A stretch of 64,000 nucleotides of DNA from an uncultured Cohaesibacter sp. (GTDB taxonomy: Bacteria > Pseudomonadota > Alphaproteobacteria > Rhizobiales > Cohaesibacteraceae), in contig NZ_OY761553.1 in assembly GCF_963664735.1 (NCBI RefSeq), forward strand, positions 2,309,303-2,373,302, written 5' to 3'. The first letter of the stretch is position 1; each line of letters begins with the position of its first letter. Shown here one piece after another: positions 40,869 to 49,187 of the stretch. The position numbers and the translations under genes are program-made. The notes beneath the pieces are model-generated. The model saw only the letters and a list, made by a program, of their open reading frames with translations. It did no database searches and had not been told where the DNA came from.

Positions 40869-41837
40869 ATGCTAAGCCGTCTCGATTTTGAAAAAGCCGA
40901 AGAACTGATCTATAGGGTCATGGCACCCACCCCCTGCTACAATTGGCCATTGCTGGCCAGCGAGATCGGCGCAGACGTCTGGATGAAGCATGAAAACCAC
41001 ACCCCGACGGGTGCCTTCAAGGTGCGCGGTGGGCTGGTTTATGCAAACCGCTATAAAGCTCGCTTTCCCGGAGGCGCAGGCCTGATTTCTGCCACACGCG
41101 GCAACCATGGACAAAGTCTTGCCTTTGCCGCACGTATCGAAGGGCTGAAGGCCACAATTGTTGTGCCCAAGGGCAATTCTCCCGAAAAGAACGCAGCCAT
41201 GCGGGCATTCGGTGCAACCGTCATCGAAGCTGGCGAAGATTTCGACGAATCTGTCGCCATTGCCAAGAAGATGGCTGCAGATGAAGGCCTTCACATGGTC
41301 GCTTCCTATCACGAAGATCTGGTCGCAGGCGTTGGCACCTATTCCTATGAAATGCTGCTGCAAAATCCAGACCTCGATACCGTCTACGTGCCAATCGGCA
41401 AAGGCTCTGGCATTTGCGGCATGATCGAAGCGCGCAACGCGCTCAATTCAAAAACCAAGATTGTTGGCGTTGTAACAGCGCGCGTCGATGGCTACGCCCG
41501 CTCGTTCGAAGCTGGCAAGCTAACCGCAGCGGATCGCAGCGATACATTTGCCGACGGCCTCGCAGTGCGTGTGCCTGACCCGGATTCACTTGCCATTATC
41601 ATGCAAAATGCAGAACGGATTGTCCGGGTCCAAGAGGATACCGTGGCAGAGGCTATCCGGTTGATTTTCAGAGCGACACATAATGTGGCAGAAGGCGCAG
41701 GCGCGGCCTCTCTGGCAGCCCTGATGAGCGAAAAAGACAAGATGGCAGACAAGAAGGTCGGGGTCGTGCTCAGTGGGCAGAATATTGACACAGACTGGAT
41801 GGCGCAGGTTTTGAGCGGCCAGACACCGACAGTCTGA
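40869..41837 (+). CDS. Threonine/serine dehydratase-like PLP enzyme
   Basis: A 322-residue fold-type II PLP enzyme. Visible: the PLP lysine motif KHENHTPTGAFKVRGG (Lys at about 51), RGNHGQSLAFAA binding the substrate carboxylate, and the glycine loop PIGKGSGICG for PLP phosphate. It probably deaminates threonine, serine or a related hydroxyamino acid to a keto acid. There is no ACT regulatory domain, so it looks catabolic. GAAGGAATGAATTGCC precedes the ATG. Substrate and link to the MocR partner are inferred. Confidence 0.88.
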   Translation: MLSRLDFEKAEELIYRVMAPTPCYNWPLLASEIGADVWMKHENHTPTGAFKVRGGLVYANRYKARFPGGAGLISATRGNHGQSLAFAARIEGLKATIVVPKGNSPEKNAAMRAFGATVIEAGEDFDESVAIAKKMAADEGLHMVASYHEDLVAGVGTYSYEMLLQNPDLDTVYVPIGKGSGICGMIEARNALNSKTKIVGVVTARVDGYARSFEAGKLTAADRSDTFADGLAVRVPDPDSLAIIMQNAERIVRVQEDTVAEAIRLIFRATHNVAEGAGAASLAALMSEKDKMADKKVGVVLSGQNIDTDWMAQVLSGQTPTV

Positions 41838-41905
41838 GACAGACCGGAAGGTTTGGCTCAACAGCTTTCAAACAAGAATAATCACTTAGCAAGCCCAAAA
41901 CTCTC

Positions 41906-41938
41906 AAGGCTGACGATGGACCATCGCCAGCCTTTTTT
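41906..41938 (+). terminator. Rho-independent terminator
   Basis: AAGGCTG-A-CGATGG pairs with CCATCG-C-CAGCCTT (one mismatch) and is followed by TTTTTT. It sits between the convergent dehydratase and Nudix genes. Confidence 0.85.
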
Positions 41939-41957
41939 CTGTTTGGCGCTGGCGTTA

Positions 41958-42575
41958 TCAGAAAAACAGCTCCGGTTCACTCAGCATCAGATGCTGAATC
42001 AGCAGGATGGTTTTGGCGTCGCGCAACGTCCCTTGCAAAACGGCCTCGCCGAGTTCATCCAGTGCGATCTCTTCAACGATGATATCCTCGCCCTCTTCAT
42101 CGAGACCACCGCCTGTGCCAACACGGTCTGTCAGGCTGTAAGACGCCAGATAGGCATGGATACGTTCGGTTAGGGTGCCCGGAGAGACATAGAAAGACGC
42201 GACCTTTTGCAGATCCAGAATGCGGAAACCCAGCTCTTCTTCGGCTTCTCGCACAGTGGCCTGTTCCGGATCTTCCCCCGGATCAATCAGACCGGCGGCA
42301 ACTTCGAGAATCATGGGATCGGAATCGCCACTATAAACGGCTCCGGTGCGCAATTGGCGCACAAGCATCGCCACACGCCGTTCGCGGTCAACCGGCAAAA
42401 CACAAATTGCCTGCCCATGGTCATGGATTTCCCGCCTGAGCGTGGCGCGTTCCCCGTCGCTGCGCGTAAAGCTGAGGTCGCAGGTGAAAAGCTTGATGAA
42501 GCCATTATATTGAAGCTCGCAATTGAGCAGCTCCGGCTCAACCTTATCGCGGCGCGGCAAAAAGCGATCGGACAT
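41958..42575 (-). CDS. Nudix hydrolase (ADP-ribose pyrophosphatase-like)
   Basis: A 205-residue hydrolase with the Nudix box GLIDPGEDPEQATVREAEEE (about 91-110). The preceding LRTGAVYSGDSDPMILEVAAG region resembles ADP-ribose/GDP-mannose pyrophosphatases (NudF/NudK type). It probably cleaves a nucleoside diphosphate-X substrate; which one cannot be told. It is 50 bp downstream of a BKACE-fold gene in the same direction and may be co-transcribed with it. Confidence 0.88.
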   Translation of the reverse strand: MSDRFLPRRDKVEPELLNCELQYNGFIKLFTCDLSFTRSDGERATLRREIHDHGQAICVLPVDRERRVAMLVRQLRTGAVYSGDSDPMILEVAAGLIDPGEDPEQATVREAEEELGFRILDLQKVASFYVSPGTLTERIHAYLASYSLTDRVGTGGGLDEEGEDIIVEEIALDELGEAVLQGTLRDAKTILLIQHLMLSEPELFF

Positions 42576-42629
42576 ATAAATTGCCTTTAGTGAAAAATGT
42601 CAGACATGTTGGTCGTTGGCAGATTTTAC

Positions 42630-43484
42630 TCAGTGCGAACCAAACAGCAAGGTGCGGGCTTCAAAAGCGCTTGCCAGCGAGCGGCCAAGGCTGCGCCCAA
42701 GCTCGCCAAAAGCGGCAATTTGCTCCTGTTGACTGGAGAAAACGTCTCCATCCACAGTGTGCACATTATAGGCCCAGCCGGGAGCCACATGCCCACCCAT
42801 GGCAATTGACGCGGCAAGTGAGGCGGTTTCCCCGATGCCGAACGACGCGACAGACCAGCGCACCACATCCTGAAGATGCTGTTTGTCCAGAGCAGCCAGA
42901 AACCTGCGCAGGCTGTGTGGGTCGCTATTGGGTTCTTCTCCATCCTCGCCCAAAATGAACAACAGCGCGTGCTGGTTCTCAGGAATGACGCCATATTGCC
43001 GAAAAGCATAGAACCAGTCGATCTCGCCGGGATCTTCCATTGCAAACTGCACACCGATCGACAGCTCGTTGCAATAGTCGAGCAAATCACGCGCCTTGTC
43101 CTCGTCGCTTTCGTCCCCATCCCGGGGGAAAAGCTGGGCAAAGGGTAGCAGACATGCGTCCGGTTTCACCGCGCCCAGAAGCGTCCTGCAAGTTTCCACC
43201 GCGTCCGGGCTATCCAAATCCAGTTCGAGCTGAATGAGCGAGCTCGTGGCAAGCGCCTCCCGCAGCTCGGCGACAACTTCACCGCAAACACCGACATCCA
43301 GCGATGACTGTCCACGCGCATCCCGCGGTGCGCATGAAAAAATAGAGGCACCAGCTGCTTTTGCTTGTATTGCAGAAGCCTTCAGTTCTTCAGGTTTGAT
43401 TGGTAAGAAAATGTGGTCGCGCTTTGAACGTCTCATTCCGTTGGCCGACATGGCAACAATTAAAGGCTTAGGTATTCCGAGCAT
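42630..43484 (-). CDS. BKACE-fold protein (DUF849) lacking the zinc ligands
   Basis: A 284-residue TIM-barrel protein similar to 3-keto-5-aminohexanoate cleavage enzymes (PLIVAMSANG at the start, then a TPEE-like KPEELKASAIQAKAAGAS). Active BKACEs bind zinc through an HxH after the second strand (usually IVHLHVRD) and a Glu in GGHVRVGLED. Here these read IFSCAPRD and GGHVAPGWAY, so both His and the Glu are gone. It is either a pseudo-enzyme or a different chemistry on the same fold. The ATG at 43484 is chosen because the family starts there. Confidence 0.8.
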   Translation of the reverse strand: MLGIPKPLIVAMSANGMRRSKRDHIFLPIKPEELKASAIQAKAAGASIFSCAPRDARGQSSLDVGVCGEVVAELREALATSSLIQLELDLDSPDAVETCRTLLGAVKPDACLLPFAQLFPRDGDESDEDKARDLLDYCNELSIGVQFAMEDPGEIDWFYAFRQYGVIPENQHALLFILGEDGEEPNSDPHSLRRFLAALDKQHLQDVVRWSVASFGIGETASLAASIAMGGHVAPGWAYNVHTVDGDVFSSQQEQIAAFGELGRSLGRSLASAFEARTLLFGSH

Positions 43485-43703
43485 ATAGACTGCCCCACAC
43501 CCCAGACAGGGGATTCTTGTCAAAATATTGTAAGATATATAAATCTTAGCACGTAAATGTCGCATATGAAGCGCCATTTTGCTCTGTCAACAATTCAAAA
43601 CCGGCAAACATTGCATTTTCCTGAGCAAACAATTGCTGTCACTTTTTGCCAAAAGGCTTCATTTTATGTATTAAGACAACACAACAATATTGCGGCAAGC
43701 ATA

Positions 43704-43750
43704 GCCAACCTGTGGAGCCAACGCGCGCCAGCCATGTTTGCCAACCTGTG
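43704..43750. repeat. Direct repeat upstream of the RpiR gene
   Basis: GCCAACCTGTG occurs at 43704-43714 and 43740-43750, 36 bp apart, just before the RpiR-family ATG. It may be a regulator site, but it is not palindromic. Confidence 0.4.
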
Positions 43751-43772
43751 ATGCCGAACGAAGTGAGCCTCC

Positions 43773-44687
43773 ATGACACTGGATGACCTACGCCAAGACC
43801 TTTGGGAGTCCTACGCAGATCTTTCACCTCAAATGAAAGTTGCTGCTTCCTATATTCTGGAAAATCCGGCTGATGTCGCCTTCAAGTCTGTACGACAGTT
43901 GGCAAAGGCAGCAGATGTCCATCCCTCGACAATCGTCCGGCTTGCCCAGGTCGTCGGCTTTTCAACATTCGAGCCTTTTCGCGCCGTGTTTCAGCAAGGC
44001 GTCCAGGCGCGTGATGTCCGCTTTGAGGACAGGGCTGCGGCTTTGCAAAAAGACGGGCGCTGGGCCGGTGAAAACGAGATCTTCTTTGAAATCGGCAAAG
44101 CGACCCTCAGCAATCTGACAAGTCTTTTCCAACCAGACACACAAAAGGCCGTACAGCGCATTGCACAAGCCATTCTGGAAGCAAATCGCGTTTATGTCTC
44201 CGGTTACCGGTCTTCGTTTGCTTTTGCCCACTATCTGGCTTATGCGGGGCAGATCGCGCTTCCCAAAATCCAGCTATTGGAAAGCCCGGACGGATCCCAT
44301 TTCGACGTTTTGGGACAGGCAACAGAAAATGACTTGATCATTCTTTTCACCTTCGCGCCCTATGCATCGGAAGGTGGACGTTTGCTCACGGTTGCCAAAA
44401 AGCGCGGATGCAAGATTGTCGCGATCACCGACACCATGTCATCTCCGGCAGTGCCCTTTGCCAATATGGGATTGTTCGTTCCCATGACAGGTCCCCAACT
44501 GCTGCCATCTCTGGTGCCGGCGGCATCGGCCTGCGAGCTGATACTGGCGGAATGCACGCGCCTGGCTGGCTCTGCGGTGGTGGAAAACCTAAGACGTTTC
44601 CGCGATCAAGTCAGCGCCGTAGAGGGTTATCTCAGCCCGGTTGAACCGGCTGATGATCTGGAAGAAGACGAGCTTTTCAACTCTTAA
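43773..44687 (+). CDS. RpiR/MurR-family transcriptional regulator
   Basis: A 304-residue regulator: an N-terminal HTH_6 domain (about 1-80; VRQLAKAADVHPSTIVRLAQ) and a C-terminal SIS sugar-phosphate isomerase-like domain (about 125-255; VYVSGYRSSFAFAHYLAYAG). RpiR proteins usually sense phosphosugars. It is divergent from the BKACE-fold gene across about 290 bp and may control it. GTGAGCCTCC lies before the ATG, so the ribosome site is weak. Confidence 0.9.
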   Translation: MTLDDLRQDLWESYADLSPQMKVAASYILENPADVAFKSVRQLAKAADVHPSTIVRLAQVVGFSTFEPFRAVFQQGVQARDVRFEDRAAALQKDGRWAGENEIFFEIGKATLSNLTSLFQPDTQKAVQRIAQAILEANRVYVSGYRSSFAFAHYLAYAGQIALPKIQLLESPDGSHFDVLGQATENDLIILFTFAPYASEGGRLLTVAKKRGCKIVAITDTMSSPAVPFANMGLFVPMTGPQLLPSLVPAASACELILAECTRLAGSAVVENLRRFRDQVSAVEGYLSPVEPADDLEEDELFNS

Positions 44688-44927
44688 ATCCTGCTTGGCT
44701 CTCTTGGTAGACCGCAACATCTAATGACCGTGTTTGCTTTCACAGGCAAGGTGGCCGACAACGTCTCCATGAAAGGTAATATTTCATTAACCATAGGGTA
44801 AAAAAATTAGCTTCTGAAGCCTTTTGCCTTGCACTGCTCATCATGATTAACCGCTTGTTGCGCGCTCATACTGTAATCTTGAATATGAAAACCATTTGAA
44901 TTCAAGATTATCTTCGGACCGCATCCC

Positions 44928-46073
44928 ATGATGGCAGACAACCAATCTCAAAACCTTGCAGCCAATGAACAGGTTGTAGTAGGCGAGACGTTTTTACCCG
45001 CGAACCAATCACCGGCTTCTTCGTCCGAAGGCTCTTTCCCTGATGCAGGGGCTGAGAGTGCGCGCACTTTGCTGAGCATCCATTTTCAGGGTGCCCAGGT
45101 ACATTATGGCTCCGGCTGGTCAAGTACCCTTTACTCAGCATTGCTTGCCGTCAATGTGGAACCGGGTGACGAAGTCATCATTCCCGCTCTGGCGCCTGCC
45201 GGTGTCGCTCATGCCGTCTTGTTGGCTCGCGCCACGCCTGTACTGGTTGATGTCACTGCCGACACGAGACTTCTTGCTCCGGAAGGCGTGATGAATGCGC
45301 TCACAGAGAAGACGAAATGCGTGATTATCTCTCATCTTTACGGGCAGGTTTATCAGTATGAAGCGCTTCATGATCAGCTGAAACAGCGCGGCATCGCCTT
45401 CATCGAGGAAGGGTCCGATGCCTTTCTTGCCTTGGGGCAAATGAACCAACCCGCCAGCCATTGCGATCTGCTTGTTGGCTGTCTATCGGGACGCCGTGAC
45501 ATCGAAGGCGAGATCCCGGCGTTTATCATTAGCCGACAGCAGCCTCTGAATGCCAGACTGTCCTACTGGACAGCTCAGGGGGATATTGCCGAACGCCTAT
45601 TCCGCAATGATCCGTCTATCGCGGAAGAAGCCCCCTATCTGGATCTGATCAGCACATTAAGCGAAACGCAAAATGGATTCTTTCAGCAGCAGATTCTCGA
45701 CGAATACAACCTTCAATCCCTGATTGAGAAACAGATCGGATTTTACGACGACGCTTTTGCTGATCTTGATCTTGACATACTGCCCAAAAATGAAAATCAA
45801 ACTCGTCTCACCCGCGGATATCAGATCTGTTTGCAGCCACAGCGAAGCTCGCAGCTTTTTGAGATTCTTTACCGTAAAGGCTTCAAGGTTTACCAGACCT
45901 ATCGAAATCTGGCTCAATTATCCTTTTTTATGAGACAAGAATCAGCGGCTTTCACGCCCAATTCTACTCATTGGGGTGCTGGCGCATTCACGTTACCCAC
46001 AGGCGAAGACCTGAGCCGACGGGAACAGCGCAAGCTAGTCGAAGCGATAAATTCATTCTGTCGACAAGATTAG
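44928..46073 (+). CDS. DegT/DnrJ-fold protein lacking the PLP lysine
   Basis: A 381-residue protein with the DegT/EryC1 aminotransferase layout: GSGWSSTLYSALLAVNVEPG, GDEVIIPALAPAGVAHAV, then VDVTADT. The usual lysine motif (SFHxxKxxxxGEGG) reads CLSGRRDIEGEIPAFI, with Arg at the lysine position, and the usual EDxA motif reads IEEGSDAF. Both key PLP contacts are therefore changed. It is unlikely to be a normal aminotransferase; a dehydratase-like or regulatory role is possible. It is a single gene with no sugar-pathway genes nearby. A second in-frame ATG lies one codon after the first. Confidence 0.75.
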   Translation: MMADNQSQNLAANEQVVVGETFLPANQSPASSSEGSFPDAGAESARTLLSIHFQGAQVHYGSGWSSTLYSALLAVNVEPGDEVIIPALAPAGVAHAVLLARATPVLVDVTADTRLLAPEGVMNALTEKTKCVIISHLYGQVYQYEALHDQLKQRGIAFIEEGSDAFLALGQMNQPASHCDLLVGCLSGRRDIEGEIPAFIISRQQPLNARLSYWTAQGDIAERLFRNDPSIAEEAPYLDLISTLSETQNGFFQQQILDEYNLQSLIEKQIGFYDDAFADLDLDILPKNENQTRLTRGYQICLQPQRSSQLFEILYRKGFKVYQTYRNLAQLSFFMRQESAAFTPNSTHWGAGAFTLPTGEDLSRREQRKLVEAINSFCRQD

Positions 46074-46399
46074 AGTCGCTCAAAATTGATAAGTTTTACT
46101 ACTTATCCTAATTAAGTTAGTGTGTAATCTATCAATAACTTCAATTGTCTGGCCTACCAAAAGCCCCAGAAGGCATTTTTACACAACCGTCCAAATGTAT
46201 AGATTTAATGACATTAGGCGTAGAATTAAACTAATTCTATGCCTGATGAAACTGACAGGTTCAGCCCGTCTACTATTGTATTAGTACGACTAAATTTCCA
46301 AATATTTCTTAGATTTGATTGCAGTAAAGCGATTTGAGAGGTAGATTTTATTGTACATATAAGATCCAATGTGTCAAAATTCGCTATCTGGGGGATACA
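46074..46399. other. Intergenic region with an inverted repeat upstream of tetR
   Basis: AGGCGTAGAATTA-AAC-TAATTCTATGCCT at 46216-46244 is a 13-bp inverted repeat with one G-T pair and no T-run. It could be the operator of the TetR-family gene 155 bp downstream or the end of the upstream transcript. Confidence 0.55.
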
Positions 46400-47062
46400 A
46401 TGGGTAGACCAAAAGAATTCAACTCTGAAGTTGTACTTGAAGCGGCCACCAATTGCTTTTGGACTGATGGTATTGTCAGGACCTCAATAAGCTCTCTGGT
46501 AGAGGAAATGAAAATACAAAGATCAAGCTTTTATAACAGCTTTGAATCAAGAGAAAGTATTCTTGCAACTGTTCTTGAGCGCTATCTCAAGAGTTCACCG
46601 TTGCATGATCTGATCGAAACAACTGCATCGAGTGCAGATGATCAGCAACCGGATCTTGTTCTTGTCGATCTTATTCTGGACTTCAGCCATTTTCTTGCTG
46701 AACAGGGTAGAGGCCGCGGCTGTCTCATATTTAATGGTCTGAGTGAATTAAACGCGGAAGATGAGCAAGCTCATGAAATCTTCCAAGACTATTACACAAA
46801 CCTCACTGCAGGCCTATCAAGGTTGATCGACAGGATCACCGCGCAGTCGATGGCTCCAGGTGAAGACCATCATCTTAGCGTGCATCATGTGCTGTGCATC
46901 CTGATCGGGCTCGCGCATTATTCAAAACTGGACTCGTCGGAAAGTCGCCTTACCGCCATCGGCCTTGACCAGCTTTCTGCGCTTTCACCGCATTTTGCAT
47001 CCCTGATTGACACTGAGGTCCGTTCCAGAGTTGGTGCGGAACGCATGCGGCTACAAGCTTAA
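46400..47062 (+). CDS. TetR-family transcriptional regulator
   Basis: A 220-residue repressor with an N-terminal HTH (MGRPKEFNSEVVLEAATNCF ... QRSSFYNSFESRESIL) and a C-terminal ligand domain with a conserved GRGRGCLIFNGLSEL stretch of the AcuR/ComR-like group. GGGGGA precedes the ATG at 46400; an upstream in-frame TTG is less likely. No operon partner; the target is unknown. Confidence 0.88.
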   Translation: MGRPKEFNSEVVLEAATNCFWTDGIVRTSISSLVEEMKIQRSSFYNSFESRESILATVLERYLKSSPLHDLIETTASSADDQQPDLVLVDLILDFSHFLAEQGRGRGCLIFNGLSELNAEDEQAHEIFQDYYTNLTAGLSRLIDRITAQSMAPGEDHHLSVHHVLCILIGLAHYSKLDSSESRLTAIGLDQLSALSPHFASLIDTEVRSRVGAERMRLQA

Positions 47063-47335
47063 TAGCACTTGCTAACAGTGCGGACAGCTCCTTCCGGCAC
47101 AAGACCTCCAGGCCGGAAGGGCTTCTTGGTTCTCAGACTTCTCTATTTCTCCTGCCTATCGCTGTTCGCTTTCGCGCGCATTTCACAAAGTCTCGCAACA
47201 GGCTTGATCTTTTGGCCTGGCTTGGACAGTCTTGGCGCGGTTATGAGTGAATCCCCAAAGTGATTCCTGAAAATATCAAGCCGACGCGCGCCAATAAGAG
47301 CGGTGCACGGAAGGGTTTGTTCGTGCGAGGCAATG

Positions 47336-48445
47336 ATGGAGTGGTCCCCAAATCAGGACGCAGCACTGAAGGCAGTTGACGCGTGGATCAAACGTGGTGA
47401 CGAACCAATTTTCCGGCTGTTCGGCTATGCTGGCACAGGCAAGACAACATTGGCGCGCCATCTCGCGGAGGGCATCAACGGGAGCGTTCTGTTTGGCGCC
47501 TTCACGGGCAAGGCTGCCCAGGTTTTGCGTCAAAAGGGGTGTCCCGGAGCCAGCACGATCCATGCCATGATTTACCGGCCCGACACTCGGGACGATGAGG
47601 AAGGCGAGGAAGATGTGCCAGCTTTCGTCATCAACCGGGACAGCCCTGCGCACGATGCGGACCTCATCATCATTGATGAATGTTCCATGGTCGATGAAAT
47701 GCTCGGCTCAGACCTTCTCTCCTTCGGCAAGCCTGTTCTTGTTCTGGGCGATCCTGCACAGCTGCCTCCGGTTTCTGGTGGGGGCTATTTTACCGATGCC
47801 GAACCGGATATCATGCTCACGGAAATTCACCGGCAAGCTCAGGATAATCCAATCATTCGGCTGGCACAGGATGTGCGGGAAGGCAAAAGCCCCGATTATG
47901 GTGACTATGGCTCCGTACGGGTGATTGGCCGCCGAGCGCTCGAAACAGAGCAGGTTCTGGAGGCCGATCAGGTTTTGGTCGGACGCAATATCACCCGGCA
48001 AAAATACAATAATCGCCTGCGCGAATTGAAAGAATTCGAAGGTCCCTACCCTCTTGTCGGCGACAAGCTGGTTTGTCTGCGCAATAACCACCAGAAAGGG
48101 CTTTTAAACGGTGGCATCTGGATCGTTGACAAGGTGACCAGCCGCACAGGCAAAGACATCAAGATGCGGGTCTCGCCAGAGCTTGCGCACGAGCTTTCAG
48201 GCCGGGTGGCGCTCAAAGTGCCAAAGGCTCTGTTTGAAGAACATGAGGGCGAGATTCCCTGGACTGTGCGCAAACAGGGCGATGCATTCGACTATGGCTA
48301 TGCCCTGACGGTGCACAAGGCACAGGGGTCCCAATGGAACGATGTCATGCTCTTTGATGAAAGCTGGGCATTTAGAGATCACCGATCCCGCTGGCTTTAT
48401 ACTGGCGTAACCCGCGCAGCAGAGCGGCTGACGATTGTAAGATAA
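47336..48445 (+). CDS. RecD-like / Dda-like ATP-dependent helicase
   Basis: A 369-residue superfamily 1B helicase. Visible: motif Q region WSPNQDAALKAV, Walker A GYAGTGKTTLA (about 34-44), Ia FTGKAAQVLRQKG, Walker B IIIDECSMVD, III LVLGDPAQLPPV, then IV-VI with YALTVHKAQGSQWNDV and YTGVTRAAERL. It has only the helicase core and no RecD N-terminal part, like phage Dda or cellular RecD2-like short forms. A role in replication or repair is inferred. The second of two adjacent ATGs is chosen, with GAGG five bases upstream. Confidence 0.9.
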   Translation: MEWSPNQDAALKAVDAWIKRGDEPIFRLFGYAGTGKTTLARHLAEGINGSVLFGAFTGKAAQVLRQKGCPGASTIHAMIYRPDTRDDEEGEEDVPAFVINRDSPAHDADLIIIDECSMVDEMLGSDLLSFGKPVLVLGDPAQLPPVSGGGYFTDAEPDIMLTEIHRQAQDNPIIRLAQDVREGKSPDYGDYGSVRVIGRRALETEQVLEADQVLVGRNITRQKYNNRLRELKEFEGPYPLVGDKLVCLRNNHQKGLLNGGIWIVDKVTSRTGKDIKMRVSPELAHELSGRVALKVPKALFEEHEGEIPWTVRKQGDAFDYGYALTVHKAQGSQWNDVMLFDESWAFRDHRSRWLYTGVTRAAERLTIVR

Positions 48446-48476
48446 TCGTCACCCATAAAGCGGGATATCAGGTAAA

Positions 48477-48995
48477 TCAGGCAAAGGCAGTTGGGACAGA
48501 AACGCCGGATTGCCCCATATCAGAAGATCCCTCCCCGGCTCGACGGGTAACCGACTCGCGCGGTGCAGGTCCGTAGTAATTATCTGTTCGAACGAATGGA
48601 CGATCCATTGAAGTAGCCGCCACGATCCGCAGATACATATCCTTGGCAGAAAATGGTTTGCGCAAAAACTCGTGCACGCCCAACTGCTTGGCTTCCATGA
48701 TCCGGTGCTTCTCAGCATATGAAGAAATCATGATAATCGGCACGGTGCCCATGGGATGGTTCGGGTTGCGCACCAGCCGCACCAGCTCGGGGCCGTCAAG
48801 AATTGGCAGCACCCAATCAATGATCAGGACATCGGGGGAAAGCTGCTCAAGCTTTTCCAACCCCACACCACCGTCTTCAGCTTCGAAGATGTCACGAACG
48901 CCGAGCCCTTGCAAAATGGTACGGATGATAGTTCGCATATATGCGCTATCTTCAATTACCAGCACTCTCAAAGAAGAAAGAACAGTTACCGCCAT
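48477..48995 (-). CDS. CheY-like response regulator
   Basis: A 172-residue single-domain response regulator. The receiver has the acidic pair after VLVIED, the phospho-acceptor Asp in VLIIDWVLP, the Thr/Ser in IIMISSY and Lys in FLRKPFSAKD. A 40-residue polar tail follows the receiver. There is no output domain or nearby kinase. It converges on the helicase gene. Confidence 0.9.
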   Translation of the reverse strand: MAVTVLSSLRVLVIEDSAYMRTIIRTILQGLGVRDIFEAEDGGVGLEKLEQLSPDVLIIDWVLPILDGPELVRLVRNPNHPMGTVPIIMISSYAEKHRIMEAKQLGVHEFLRKPFSAKDMYLRIVAATSMDRPFVRTDNYYGPAPRESVTRRAGEGSSDMGQSGVSVPTAFA

Positions 48996-49187
48996 TTATC
49001 ACTCCGCATCCGCAAGCCAGCTTTGTGGCAAAACAGATCCACCAACAGTGATGAAATTGTAAATGCAAAGCGTTTATGAATCTTTACTGCGTTGCCGATG
49101 ATTTGCAACTGGCCTAAATTTTTGACTTTTCAATCAAATTGAGACCAACAACCAACACCAAAGGAAGTGTTTCACAACGCCGTGCGA

